Notes: a model not told the origin generated them from the letters alone. Counted from the stretch's first letter, positions 28,203-38,007 are shown. The stretch is 64,000 nucleotides of DNA from Ferruginibacter sp. (GCF_028288465.1 NZ_JAQBNR010000021.1:1-64000); one strand, 5' to 3'. Numbers and translations are program-made.

Positions 28203-31200
28203 TCAATACCCTTTTTCGTATAACCATATCCGTAGCAGGGATACCAGCTGATCTGTATCTACCGGTTTAGATATATAATCGGAAGCGCCTGCCGCTATAC
28301 ATTTTTCACGGTCGCCACCCATGGCTTTGGCAGTAACCGCAATAATGGGTGTATTCTTATACACCGGGTTTTTCCGAATGGCCCTGATGCTATCATAACC
28401 ATCCATTTCCGGCATCATCATATCCATCAGTATTACATCCACTTCGTTTATTTTTGACAATTGTAATGCCTCTTTACCATCCATGGCCGGTATCACATTC
28501 ATCTGGTATTTTTCCAGCGCCTTCGTCATAGAATAAATATTACGTACATCATCGTCGGCCAGCAATACTTTTTTTCCTTTCAGTACATTTTCTTTCAGCA
28601 CAGATCGCTCAAAATTGGCGGTTGCCGGTTTGTTTTGCTGTTCCTGCACCTGATGAAGAAACAACGTTACCTCATCCAGTATGCGCTGGTAGGAATTGGC
28701 TGTTTTCAGCACAATGGCATCCGCGTATTTTTTTATTTTAAACTCTTCCGGCTGCGAAAGGCTTTTTCCCGTAAACAATATAATCGGCAAATCCCCCAAC
28801 CCGTCATTTTCCCTGATCTTCTCCAGCAGGGCATCTGTGTTATTATCTGTAATGCTCATGTCAAGGATCACGCAATCCACTTCTTTTTTATGAAGCGAAA
28901 CAATACTTTCATTTACCGATTGGTTGATTGTGGTGTTAACATTGTAAGTACCCAGATAATATGCCAGCGCTTTCGCATGCTTGTTGTTTTCTTCAATAAT
29001 TAATACTTTGTTTTCCTTTTTACTTAAAATAAATTCAATTTTTTCAAATATGGTATTCAGTTGTTCAAATGCCACCGGCTTATTGATAAAATTAACGGCT
29101 CCTTTGAGCAGGCTTTCTTTTCTTACTTCGTAAGAAGACATAATGTGCACCGGGATATGGCGGGTGTGTATGTTATGTTTTAATGTGTCCATCACTTCCC
29201 AGCCATTTTTTACAGGTAACTGGATGTCCAGTAATATACCGGACGGCAGATATTGCTCAGCCATTACTATTCCAACGTCTCCCCTTACCGCCACCAATCC
29301 TTTGTATCCTTTTTTTCTTGCATAATCCAGCAACGCCTCCGCAAATGTTACGTCATCTTCAATAATCAGAATAACCTTATCCGACGATGTAATATTGTTT
29401 CTGTCATCAGGAATTTCTTCGGGAATAACATTGGTGTTGTATCTGTCATCTGCCGCATTTTTTTTATCCAATGCAAAGGGTTGAATCTCCGTCCGGATTA
29501 CGACGGGTTGTTCTGCGTTTATGATATCTGTAAATTTTTTGCCCTGTTCCACAGGTATACAGCAAACAAATTCGCTGCCTGATCCGGGTGTACTGCTGAC
29601 GGTGATTTCGCCACCCAGCAACCTGGAAAGTTCCCTGCTGATAGAAAGGCCCAGTCCTGTTCCACCATATTTGCGGCGGGTAGACCCATCTTCCTGCTGA
29701 AAGGCTTCAAAAATAAGTTCCTGTTTTTCCGGGCTGATGCCGATGCCCGTATCTTTTACAATAAAGCAGATAAAACCCGGCCGGTGCGTATCCAAACTTA
29801 CATTCAAATAAACAGCGCCTTTGGAAGTAAATTTAAATGCATTGGAAAGCAGATTCTTTAATACCTGCTCCAACCGCATTTTATCAGTTTCGATGATGGC
29901 CGGTACTTCTGCACCGACTTTAATTTCCCACTCCAGCTGGTGCTCTTTTGCAAGTGGTGCAAACAAGGCATTTAAACCATCGGTTACCTCGTTTATTTTT
30001 ACAGGCAGGTATTCAATGGTCATTTTGCCCGATTCTATTTTGGACAAATCCAGTATTTCGTCTATCAGCTGCAACAAGCCTTTTCCGGAACTTTCAATTA
30101 CATGAGCGTATTGCACCTGATCTTTAGTAAGATTTTGTTCATTGTTTTCAGACATCAGCCTGGATAATAATAAAATTGAATTCAATGGTGTACGCAACTC
30201 GTGCGACATGTTGGCCAGGAATTCTGATTTGTATTTTGTAGACAATGCGAGATCAGCAGCTTTCTTTTCAATCTCTGCATTCTTTTGCATGATCAGCTGG
30301 TTGCGTTGTTCCAGTGCGGCTGATCTTTCTTCAAGTAAGGTATTGGTTTCAATCAGTTCTTCCGATTGAACTTTCAGTTCTTCTTCTGAAGTCTGCAGCT
30401 GCTGCGTTTGCAGTTCCAGTTCGCTGTTAATCTGTTCCAATTCCGATTGCTGAGACATCAGTTCTTCTGACTGTGATTGTGTTTCTTCCAGCAACTCCTG
30501 CAGGCGCTGACGGTTTTGCACGGTGTTAATTGCAATGCCAATATTCCCGCTTATCTGTTTAAAAAAATCGAGTTCCCTGCTTGTATAGGTATGCAGTGCT
30601 CCCAATTCAATTACGGCATTGACATTGTTTTCAAACAGTGCAGGAAATACAACCAGGCTAACCGGCTTCACTTTTGCCGCGGCAAAAGAAATATGAAAAT
30701 TATCGTCAGCGATATTGGTTACCATCAACTGCTTTTTAGATAAAGCACACTGGCCTGCCAATCCTTCTCCTGTTTTAATTTTTTGTTTTGCAGCGTTTTC
30801 CTGCAATGCATAACTATTTTCAAGGCTAAGCTGCTGCTCGCTTTCACGGATATAGAATGCACCTACCTGGCTGTTGGTATATTCGGCTATGCAAGCCATT
30901 ATTTTCTGTGCAACACTCTGCATGTTGTCGTCTCCAATAACAGCCTCATTTAACGATGCGATACCGGTCTGTAACCATTCTTTATCTGCCAGTTCATTAA
31001 AAGACCTTTCAAGTGATGCAGCCATTTTATTTAATGCGCCGGAAAGATTTCCCAGCCCGTCTACCTCCACGTCATTTACCCGTATGCTGTAATCCCCGCC
31101 CGATATTTTTTCCGACACACGCTGTATCATATTAATCCGGTGGCTGATAGCTGCATCTTTTTTAACCAGCTCATCCTGCAGTTTAGTCCGGATGGTAATA

Positions 31201-31811
31201 TCCTTGTTTGTTTTTAAATAAAAAAGTATAGTAATGATAATCGCCAGCAATGCGGCGACCGTAATCATTATGGGGGTATTGGAAGAAAATTTGACGAGAT
31301 TCTCTGTTCTTGACTTTAGCAAGATATTCTCTTCAGTAGTCATATTTTTTATCATGCCTCTTACACTATCCATAAAAAATCTACCAGCTTGCAAATCGTC
31401 TAACGCTAATGGTTTGTTTGCTTTTTTTTCATCAATGAGCGCCTGCAATCTGTAGAACCGCTTTTTAATTATCTGGTCCAGCACACTAATTTTTTCCTGC
31501 TGGGCAGCATTGTCAGCAGTAAGGCCTTTAATATCCTTTATCAATTCCAGTACCTTTTCATAAGAGCCGCTGTAAGGCTGCAGGAATTCATCTTTGCCAG
31601 TGAGTAAAAAACCCCGCTGTCCCGTTTCCGCATCTTTCATTACAGATATGGTCTGCTCCAGTTTTGCAACTACGGTATTGGTATGATTAACCATGTCAGC
31701 GCTTTTAAGCAGGTTGGTGATGCTTATGTAAGAGGCCACAGAACTACCAATAAGTATCAATAATGAAATACCAAAACCAATCATAAGATTTCGCTTCAAC
31801 GAAAGTTGCAT
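28203..31811 (-). CDS. Hybrid sensor histidine kinase with CHASE3, HAMP, GAF and three receivers
   Basis: About 1202 residues. Order seen: TM helix (LMIGFGISLLILIGSSVASY), CHASE3-type sensor (TISVMKDAETGQRGFLLTG), TM2, HAMP, GAF (about 290-430), a long coiled coil rich in Gln/Glu/Leu, HisKA with phospho-His in FLANMSHELRTPLNSIL, HATPase (DTGIGI, YGGTGLGLSISREL), then three receivers (ILLDIQLP; a weaker one with CVILDMSI; VILMDMMMPEMDGYD). I placed the start at MQLSLKRNLMIG rather than 30 codons upstream, where the preceding gene still runs. The internal receiver in the middle looks degenerate. Confidence 0.9.
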   Translation of the reverse strand: MQLSLKRNLMIGFGISLLILIGSSVASYISITNLLKSADMVNHTNTVVAKLEQTISVMKDAETGQRGFLLTGKDEFLQPYSGSYEKVLELIKDIKGLTADNAAQQEKISVLDQIIKKRFYRLQALIDEKKANKPLALDDLQAGRFFMDSVRGMIKNMTTEENILLKSRTENLVKFSSNTPIMITVAALLAIIITILFYLKTNKDITIRTKLQDELVKKDAAISHRINMIQRVSEKISGGDYSIRVNDVEVDGLGNLSGALNKMAASLERSFNELADKEWLQTGIASLNEAVIGDDNMQSVAQKIMACIAEYTNSQVGAFYIRESEQQLSLENSYALQENAAKQKIKTGEGLAGQCALSKKQLMVTNIADDNFHISFAAAKVKPVSLVVFPALFENNVNAVIELGALHTYTSRELDFFKQISGNIGIAINTVQNRQRLQELLEETQSQSEELMSQQSELEQINSELELQTQQLQTSEEELKVQSEELIETNTLLEERSAALEQRNQLIMQKNAEIEKKAADLALSTKYKSEFLANMSHELRTPLNSILLLSRLMSENNEQNLTKDQVQYAHVIESSGKGLLQLIDEILDLSKIESGKMTIEYLPVKINEVTDGLNALFAPLAKEHQLEWEIKVGAEVPAIIETDKMRLEQVLKNLLSNAFKFTSKGAVYLNVSLDTHRPGFICFIVKDTGIGISPEKQELIFEAFQQEDGSTRRKYGGTGLGLSISRELSRLLGGEITVSSTPGSGSEFVCCIPVEQGKKFTDIINAEQPVVIRTEIQPFALDKKNAADDRYNTNVIPEEIPDDRNNITSSDKVILIIEDDVTFAEALLDYARKKGYKGLVAVRGDVGIVMAEQYLPSGILLDIQLPVKNGWEVMDTLKHNIHTRHIPVHIMSSYEVRKESLLKGAVNFINKPVAFEQLNTIFEKIEFILSKKENKVLIIEENNKHAKALAYYLGTYNVNTTINQSVNESIVSLHKKEVDCVILDMSITDNNTDALLEKIRENDGLGDLPIILFTGKSLSQPEEFKIKKYADAIVLKTANSYQRILDEVTLFLHQVQEQQNKPATANFERSVLKENVLKGKKVLLADDDVRNIYSMTKALEKYQMNVIPAMDGKEALQLSKINEVDVILMDMMMPEMDGYDSIRAIRKNPVYKNTPIIAVTAKAMGGDREKCIAAGASDYISKPVDTDQLVSLLRIWLYEKGY

Positions 31812-31842
31812 ACTATAATACCGTTTAAAAAAAAATGAATAA

Positions 31843-33306
31843 TTATACTTTATTGATGGCGGGCACATTGAAGTAAAAAAGAGCGCCGTCACCAGGTTCA
31901 CTTATCACACCAAAATCAGCCCCGTGCCTTTTTAATATTTCGGCACAAATGTAAAGCCCAATACCCAAACCCTGCGCACAGGTCGCTGCTTCAGAAACCC
32001 GGTAAAATTTACTGAAAATATTTTTTTGATTTTCTGGTGAAATCCCAATTCCCCAATCCTTTACAGCAAAGTATAAATGATTGGCCGGGGTAAGCTCTGA
32101 TGTTACCTCGATGTATTTGCTTTGCGGCGAGTACTTTATCGCATTACTTATAAAATTGATAATGACCTGCTCCAGCCGGATATCATTTGCCATGATTGTT
32201 GCTGCGGCGTTTCCTTTATGAATGATTTTTATCTCTGGATGTATGTGCCGTAGCATCTCCAGTGTCGAAAAAAGTAATTTCTCAAAATCAACTGGCGCCA
32301 GTTCAAATTTAAGTTCCCCATTATCAATTTTTGAAATATCCAGCAAGTCGTTGATCAGCCCTTCGAGTTTATGTACCTGGGTGATTGTACGTTTTAAAAA
32401 TATAGTTGTGCTTTCGTCGTGCTGCATACTCTCCAATAACTGTACATAACCCTTGATACTCGTTAACGGTGTTTTTAATTCATGGCTGGCCATGGATAAA
32501 AAATCATCCTTTGTTTTAAGCGCCTGCTTTTGTTCTTCTATATCTGTGAATGTGCCCACCCACTTAACAATCATACCATTTTCTACAACAGGCACAACGC
32601 TTAGCAGGTGATACTTGTATTCTTTGGATTGCAGCTTAGCAATGCGTATTTCAAGCTGCTTCGGTTGTTTTGACTGAAGAATTTTGCGCCATTCTGCGAT
32701 AATGCAGGGATCATCCGAATGAACCTCCGGAAAAGTATCAACAGATGACGAATAGTTATACCAGTGCTCATTCACAAAATCAATGTTGCCATCGGCTGTC
32801 GCCGTAAACGCTACCTGCGGGATGGAAGCAAGGATACCATTGAGTTCATTGGCTTTTTCCTGTGCCTGCTGCTGCGCTTTCTTACGTACTTCTATTTCTG
32901 ACTGCAGTTGCTGTTTTGCAAGTGTTAATTCCCTGTTTTGCTCATACAAACGGTGGAATGTTTTTACCTTCAGCAACAGTATATCCTGATCGATCGGTTT
33001 GGTGATATAATCAATAGCGCCAGAAGAATATCCTTTGGTGATAAATTTTTTCTCTGTATTTACTGCAGATAAAAATATCAGCGGAATATCCATTGTGTTT
33101 TTATTACCAGCCAAAAAATCAGCCACTTCAAAACCATCCATGCCCGGCATTTGCACATCCAGTATAATCAATGAATAATGATTTTTGAGCGACTTTCTCA
33201 ACGCTTCTTCACCGCTCAATGCAGTATCTACAGGAAAGGAATGCAGTTCAAGGATGGATTTCAGCGCAAATATATTTTCCGGCCTGTCATCAACAATAAG
33301 AATCAT
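31843..33306 (-). CDS. Receiver-PAS-histidine kinase
   Basis: The 487-residue soluble protein begins with a REC domain (MILIVDDRPENIFALK, phospho-Asp in SLIILDVQMPGMDGFE, Lys in YITKPID). A PAS domain follows (ASIPQVAFTATADGNIDFVN), then HisKA with MASHELKTPLTSIKGYVQ and HATPase (DWGIGI, GLGIGLYICAEI). It has no membrane helix, so input must come from a phosphodonor or an internal ligand. It heads the run of five co-oriented signalling genes; gaps are 31, 13, -4 and -19 bases. Confidence 0.9.
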   Translation of the reverse strand: MILIVDDRPENIFALKSILELHSFPVDTALSGEEALRKSLKNHYSLIILDVQMPGMDGFEVADFLAGNKNTMDIPLIFLSAVNTEKKFITKGYSSGAIDYITKPIDQDILLLKVKTFHRLYEQNRELTLAKQQLQSEIEVRKKAQQQAQEKANELNGILASIPQVAFTATADGNIDFVNEHWYNYSSSVDTFPEVHSDDPCIIAEWRKILQSKQPKQLEIRIAKLQSKEYKYHLLSVVPVVENGMIVKWVGTFTDIEEQKQALKTKDDFLSMASHELKTPLTSIKGYVQLLESMQHDESTTIFLKRTITQVHKLEGLINDLLDISKIDNGELKFELAPVDFEKLLFSTLEMLRHIHPEIKIIHKGNAAATIMANDIRLEQVIINFISNAIKYSPQSKYIEVTSELTPANHLYFAVKDWGIGISPENQKNIFSKFYRVSEAATCAQGLGIGLYICAEILKRHGADFGVISEPGDGALFYFNVPAINKV

Positions 33307-33719
33307 ATTGGATTTTCTAATTTGTGCTTTTAATTTGTACCCTCTTGTGGTCAGTGTCTTTTTAAAAGATAACGGTAAATTTCAACCTGCATCAATAATA
33401 GTGCCTGCAAAAAGTAGATGGCACACCGGGCCTCGAAATTACCAGTAATTATCTTTATATGGACGTCCTGACATTCCGGGACTAGATTATTTTAAGAGAA
33501 AATTTACCGCGTATAAAATGAAAATATTTTTCAATAATTAAATAACAGCATTCGTTAAATGCGGACACAGGGAAAAAATTCCCCGTTTATTTTTTAAAAA
33601 TCTTCATGTAATGTGTTTGACACGCAATTCCGCCCACGGGGTCTTCACAGGGTTTAAACCCGAATGCATGAGCCGTAATATCTTTCATTAGCAATGAATT
33701 TTTATGTGAAACACAAAAA
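33307..33719. other. Non-coding spacer with a repeat copy
   Basis: No gene is visible. It holds the probable start region of the signalling operon on its left. At 33630-33650 the minus strand reads CTGTGAAGACCCCGTGGGCG, related to the motif clustered at 2.4-2.6 kb, followed on the plus strand by the palindrome GGGTTTAAACCC. Confidence 0.4.
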
Positions 33720-34163
33720 CTAAAACCGTATATCAAAACTAAAATCTTCGGTGCCTGACAGTCTTATTAATTTAAATCCGGGATGCTGGGGATTAATCAG
33801 ATAATTATATTCCTTTTTTATAATTGCGGAAGGAACTTTCAAAACAGCCGTGGTGGCGCCATTAAACCAGTCTGCAGCCATTGACTGGCAATAGGAAAAG
33901 TTGCTAACCTGCTCCCAGCTTTTTTTAATTTTTCCTGGTTCAATGGTATCCATCTGTATTTTATCAGGAATGTCAATCAACATCACTTTATACATTTTAT
34001 CCTGCCACTCACCACTTCTGTGGACCAGGTTTTCAAGGCATGCCAGCGACCGGCTGCCTGCTGTATAAATTACAAATCGTCCCTTCGCGTTCCATCTTGC
34101 AGGATAGCCACTGGCTTGCAAAGATCTGCTCCATTGTTCTGTAGTAATGCGGTATACTGTCAT
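33720..34163 (-). CDS. RES-domain toxin
   Basis: The 147-residue protein has the RES-domain features: an early Arg in VYRITTEQWSRSL, GRFVIYTAGSRSLACLENLV with its Tyr, and a late Ser in KVPSAIIKKEYNYLINPQHP. RES toxins degrade NAD+ and are neutralised by a partner antitoxin of the Xre/MbcA/ParS type. The partner lies immediately upstream with a 4-base ATGA overlap, the usual layout. Length is normal, so it looks intact. Confidence 0.88.
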   Translation of the reverse strand: MTVYRITTEQWSRSLQASGYPARWNAKGRFVIYTAGSRSLACLENLVHRSGEWQDKMYKVMLIDIPDKIQMDTIEPGKIKKSWEQVSNFSYCQSMAADWFNGATTAVLKVPSAIIKKEYNYLINPQHPGFKLIRLSGTEDFSFDIRF

Positions 34164-34600
34164 GCAAGATCTCCGTGCTCAATGCGGTTTAATTCATCCA
34201 GTACAAAATTAATCCCGGTAACGTTTGTAATAATATTGCGTGGAATAAGGTTACCAAGACCGTAAGCAGGTTTATCCAGCCAACGATTGAAGCTATCCGC
34301 AGTGCCAAACACTTTCGCTCCCTTGTGAAATAATACAATCGTTTTTAAAACATACTCGCTTTGTAACGGACTGAATTTTTTATTTTCCTTTTGATAACGG
34401 GTTACTGTTTTGTAAGAAACATCTAGAAGTCCGGCGGCAAAATCTTTATCATAGTTGGCTACAGCAATCATATCATTGAATGCCGAAGCATAAATAGTTT
34501 CCGGCTCAGAAAGCGTATTTTGTTCTTCGTGCTGAATATAACCTGCGTATTGTTTATAAATTTTTTTTAATGCTGAATTTTCGCTGAGTGAATTATTCAT
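34160..34600 (-). CDS. MbcA/ParS/Xre-type antitoxin of the RES pair
   Basis: The protein is 146 residues from the ATG at 34600. The N-terminal half is a helix-turn-helix region (LLDVSYKTVTRYQKENKKFS), and the C-terminal half is the toxin-binding domain (FGTADSFNRWLDKPAYGLGN, then LIPRNIITNVTGI). The frame extends 19 codons further upstream, but a good promoter (-7 element at 34615-34622) sits inside that extension, so the MNNSLSEN start is preferred. As in other such pairs, it probably represses its own promoter. Confidence 0.85.
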   Translation of the reverse strand: MNNSLSENSALKKIYKQYAGYIQHEEQNTLSEPETIYASAFNDMIAVANYDKDFAAGLLDVSYKTVTRYQKENKKFSPLQSEYVLKTIVLFHKGAKVFGTADSFNRWLDKPAYGLGNLIPRNIITNVTGINFVLDELNRIEHGDLA

Positions 34601-34614
34601 ATAATTTCTTTGCA

Positions 34615-34646
34615 CAAATTTAGACATTTGTCCAACAAATTGAAAA
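34615..34646 (-). promoter_or_regulatory. Promoter of the RES/Xre pair
   Basis: On the minus strand, TAAATTTG (34615-34622) fits the Bacteroidota -7 consensus TAnnTTTG and TTTTC (34642-34646) lies 19 bases upstream. The predicted transcript start is only a few bases before the ATG at 34600. The palindromic GACATTTGTC overlaps the spacer and may be the antitoxin operator. Confidence 0.55.
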
Positions 34647-34657
34647 TTTTGTCTCAC

Positions 34658-36289
34658 CTATTTTTTAATGTCCGTTCTTCGCAATTCCAGTAAATTTAAA
34701 CCGGTTGGCTCAAAATTAATAATGTTGGTGTGCACTAAATGGATGGCCATATCGTACCATAAAGGCACCACCGGCGCATCATTCACAATAAACTGGTCCA
34801 TTTGCTGGTACAGTTTATACCGGGCGGCATCATTTTTTTCCGCCATTGCTTTTTCATAAAGCGCATCATACAAAGGATTTTTATACCGGGTATAATTTGG
34901 CGGTGCCGGATTTTTTCCATAAAAAACACTTAGATAATTTTCTGCATCGGGATAATCTGCGATCCAACTCGCCCTAAAAAACAATGCCTGCGATTTGGAT
35001 GTTTGCTCCAGTAGTAAACTTTTTTGAATGGCTTCTACCTGTACCCTGATACCTGTTTGCTGCAATTCATTTGCAATGTAAGCGGCCAGGTCGGCATACA
35101 CAGGTATAGTCAGTAATTTTATAACGGGAAGGCCCTTGCCGTCGGGGAAGCCCGCTTCAGACAATAATTGTTTGGCCTTGTTTACATCATAATGATAGCC
35201 CTTCACTTTTACTGAATCAAAAGACGGTAAGCCTGCAGGCACAAACCCGCTTTCAGCAGCCGTACCGATTGAGTTACGCAGGTACAGCATCATCTTCCGC
35301 CGGTCGAAGCCGTAGTTGATGGCCTGCCGTATTTTTTGTAACCGAAGTGGCGAACTTTTCACCAGGTCATTGCTGCTGTCAACCAAAATTCCCAGGTATT
35401 CTGTGTTGAGGTAAGGATGTTTTTGCAACAATAATTTGCCCTGCCATTCTTTTTTCAGGTTACCGGTTTTGGTTAATACCTCATCTTTAAAAGAGGCTTC
35501 AATGTCATTTATAAAATCTAGCCGGTGTTGCTGAAACTCCAGGAATTCAGTGGCCTTGCTATCGTAAAACGACACCTTGATTCCATCAAGGTACGGCAAG
35601 GCAATTCCGTTACTATCCTTTTCAAAATAGTGACTATTTTTTTTCAGTACCATTGCCTGTCCTTCTTCCCAGGCCACCATGGCAAAAGGCCCGCTGCCAA
35701 CAGGATGCCTGCGAAATTCATTACCATATTTTGCAACAGCTTCGGCGGCAACAACTGAACAATATTGCATACTGAGAATGCCGAGTATCGGCTGAAATGG
35801 CCTGGCCAGTTTTAATTGAAATGTAGAATCATTGATAGCGGTAAAAGGAGTCGCTGTATCAACCCGGCTGTTAAATATCCATGCACCTGGACTGGCCACG
35901 TTTTTATCAACGATGCGACTAAAACTATATACCACATCTCCGGCTGTTAACAGTCGCCCGTTACCATTGACAAAAGCGTCATCGTCATTGAAATACACAT
36001 CGGTACGCAGATGAAAAGTAAAGGTTATGTTATCCTCAGAGATATCCCAACTCTTCGCCAGCGAAGGTTTCAGGTGCATGTCAGCATCTACTTCTACCAG
36101 CGTATTATACAGTTGATGGATTGCCCACATGATGGACTGGTTCTTTGCAAAAGCCGGATCCAGCGAAGCGATACCCGTTTGTTCGTTGTAATGAAATATT
36201 TTTTTATCAGGATGCAGATGAGATTTACAGGAGACGAAGAAAAGAATGGATAATGATATAATTGATAATGGATAATTTTTTAACGGCAT
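34658..36289 (-). CDS. ABC transporter substrate-binding lipoprotein (family 5, peptide type)
   Basis: The 543-residue protein has a lipoprotein signal ending in LFFVSC at about residue 21. It has the SBP family 5 phrases ASLDPAFAKNQSIMWAIHQL, DISEDNITFTFHLRTDVYFN, LTAGDVVYSFSRIVD, and later YGFDRRKMMLYL. Such proteins bind oligopeptides or related solutes for an ABC importer. The permease and ATPase genes are not adjacent, so it is an orphan here. Its start is only 30 bases from that of a divergent M1 peptidase, hinting at linked peptide use. Confidence 0.88.
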   Translation of the reverse strand: MPLKNYPLSIISLSILFFVSCKSHLHPDKKIFHYNEQTGIASLDPAFAKNQSIMWAIHQLYNTLVEVDADMHLKPSLAKSWDISEDNITFTFHLRTDVYFNDDDAFVNGNGRLLTAGDVVYSFSRIVDKNVASPGAWIFNSRVDTATPFTAINDSTFQLKLARPFQPILGILSMQYCSVVAAEAVAKYGNEFRRHPVGSGPFAMVAWEEGQAMVLKKNSHYFEKDSNGIALPYLDGIKVSFYDSKATEFLEFQQHRLDFINDIEASFKDEVLTKTGNLKKEWQGKLLLQKHPYLNTEYLGILVDSSNDLVKSSPLRLQKIRQAINYGFDRRKMMLYLRNSIGTAAESGFVPAGLPSFDSVKVKGYHYDVNKAKQLLSEAGFPDGKGLPVIKLLTIPVYADLAAYIANELQQTGIRVQVEAIQKSLLLEQTSKSQALFFRASWIADYPDAENYLSVFYGKNPAPPNYTRYKNPLYDALYEKAMAEKNDAARYKLYQQMDQFIVNDAPVVPLWYDMAIHLVHTNIINFEPTGLNLLELRRTDIKK

Positions 36290-36304
36290 TGATTTATAAT
36301 ATTC

Positions 36305-36318
36305 GCATAAATTTATGC
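36305..36318. promoter_or_regulatory. Perfect 14-bp palindrome between divergent genes
   Basis: GCATAAATTTATGC is fully self-complementary and lies inside the 30 bases separating the two start codons (36289 and 36320). It is well placed for a dimeric regulator controlling both genes. Each strand contains TAAATTTA, one base off the -7 consensus, so it may also be part of both promoters. Confidence 0.45.
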
Positions 36319-36319
36319 A

Positions 36320-37987
36320 ATGAAACTGAAAACCACCTGTTCTGTATTTATATGTTTAGTATTGCTCAGCTTTAACCAGTTGCTGGCACAACCGTTAAGC
36401 AAAAAAACTATCTTCACCCACGCTGATACCTTGCGTGGCAGCAATGGCCCGGGCAGGAACTGGTGGGATGTTACCAAGTATGATCTGCATGTAAAATTTA
36501 ATATTGCCGACAGTACGATTAAAGGGTACAATAACATTTCGTTTATGGTCTTGAGGAAAGGAAGCATCATGCAGATTGATTTGCAGGAACCGTTAATTAT
36601 GGACAGTATTATTCTAAGTGGTCCGGACTATAAAATCTCAAGTAAAATTGCTGATTTCAAAAAAGATGGCAACGCTTATTTTATTACCAATAAAAACAAT
36701 TCATCAATACAACAATTAACCATTTACTACCACGGCAAACCAACAATAGCCCGACGTCCACCATGGGACGGTGGTTTGATTTGGTCAAAAGATAAAAGTA
36801 AAAGTCCATGGGTTAGTATTGCCTGCCAGGGCCTTGGTGCCAGCGTATGGTATCCCTGTAAAGATATTCAAAGCGATGAACCAGATAGCGCAGAAATGCA
36901 CATCACCATTCCCGATACTTTGGTCTGCGTAGGCAACGGGCATCTTCGTGAACAGGTAAAAAATGACGATGGTACAGCGACCTATGATTGGGCCGTAGTA
37001 AACCCCATCAATAACTATTGTCTTATTCCCTATATTGGCAAGTATGTCCATTTTGGCGAAATTTATAAAGGCGAAAAAGGTGATCTTACAATGGATTATT
37101 GGGTGCTGGATTCCAACCTGGAAAAAGCAAAAAAACAATTTAAAGATGCGCCGCGTATGATGAAAGCTTTTGAATACTGGTTTGGACCCTACCCTTTTTA
37201 TGAGGATGGTTACAAGCTGGTAGATGCACCACATTTAGGAATGGAACATCAAAGCGCCACGGCATACGGCAATGGCTATATCAACGGCTATCACGGCTCC
37301 GATTTAAGCGGCAGTGGCTGGGGATTGAAATGGGATTTTATCATTGTACATGAAAGCGGCCATGAATGGTTTGCCAATAACATTACCAGCAAAGACATTG
37401 CCGATATGTGGGTACATGAAAGCTTCACCAACTACAGCGAAACCCTGTTTACAGAATATTATTATGGCAAAGAAGCTGCTACCGCTTATGTTACCGGCAC
37501 CAGGAAAAAAATTGTCAACGACATTCCTATAATTGGCCCTTACGGTGTAAATAAAGAAGGCAGCGGCGACATGTATTACAAAGGTGGCAACATGCTGCAT
37601 ACCATCCGCCAGGTGATTAACAACGACAGTTTATTCAGACAAATCTTACGCGGTTTAAACAACACTTTTTACCATCAAACGGTCACCGGTAAACAGGTTG
37701 AAAATTATATCAGCGCTCAATCTAACATAGATTTCAGTAAAGTATTCGATCAATATTTAAGAACTACACAGGTTCCGGTACTGGAATATAAACAGAACGG
37801 GTATACGCTGCAATACCGTTATACCAACAGCCTTCCAGGATTTAAAATGCCGCTCAAAATCAACTTCAAGGGGCAGCGATGGATAAAGCCAACTGCCAAC
37901 TGGCAAACTCTAAGGCTTTATCCTGAGGGTGACAACCAGTTTTCTGTTGATCCAAATTTTTATATCAATACAAAAAAGGTAGATTAA
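36320..37987 (+). CDS. M1 family metallopeptidase, exported
   Basis: The 555-residue protein has a signal peptide (residues 1-23, ending LLAQ). An N-terminal beta domain ends with the exopeptidase motif APHLGMEHQSATAYGNGY. The zinc site is His344-Glu345-x-x-His348 with Glu367 18 residues further (HEXXH-18X-E). The long C-terminal HEAT-like domain of classical aminopeptidase N is absent; this short form is common in Bacteroidota. It trims N-terminal residues from peptides in the periplasm. The flippase gene follows 20 bases later and may be co-transcribed. Confidence 0.92.
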   Translation: MKLKTTCSVFICLVLLSFNQLLAQPLSKKTIFTHADTLRGSNGPGRNWWDVTKYDLHVKFNIADSTIKGYNNISFMVLRKGSIMQIDLQEPLIMDSIILSGPDYKISSKIADFKKDGNAYFITNKNNSSIQQLTIYYHGKPTIARRPPWDGGLIWSKDKSKSPWVSIACQGLGASVWYPCKDIQSDEPDSAEMHITIPDTLVCVGNGHLREQVKNDDGTATYDWAVVNPINNYCLIPYIGKYVHFGEIYKGEKGDLTMDYWVLDSNLEKAKKQFKDAPRMMKAFEYWFGPYPFYEDGYKLVDAPHLGMEHQSATAYGNGYINGYHGSDLSGSGWGLKWDFIIVHESGHEWFANNITSKDIADMWVHESFTNYSETLFTEYYYGKEAATAYVTGTRKKIVNDIPIIGPYGVNKEGSGDMYYKGGNMLHTIRQVINNDSLFRQILRGLNNTFYHQTVTGKQVENYISAQSNIDFSKVFDQYLRTTQVPVLEYKQNGYTLQYRYTNSLPGFKMPLKINFKGQRWIKPTANWQTLRLYPEGDNQFSVDPNFYINTKKVD

Positions 37988-38007
37988 TTTAGCACACAAA
38001 TAGTTGT

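Noticed and set aside
31812-31901. Upstream start of the hybrid kinase
   Set aside because: It overlaps the end of the preceding kinase gene, and the leader is unlike a membrane protein start; the ATG at 31811 fits better.
34601-34657. Longer start of the Xre antitoxin
   Set aside because: This extension contains a near-consensus promoter.
36785-37234. 149-codon frame opposite the M1 peptidase
   Set aside because: Shadow of a conserved gene whose zinc site lies in the other strand.
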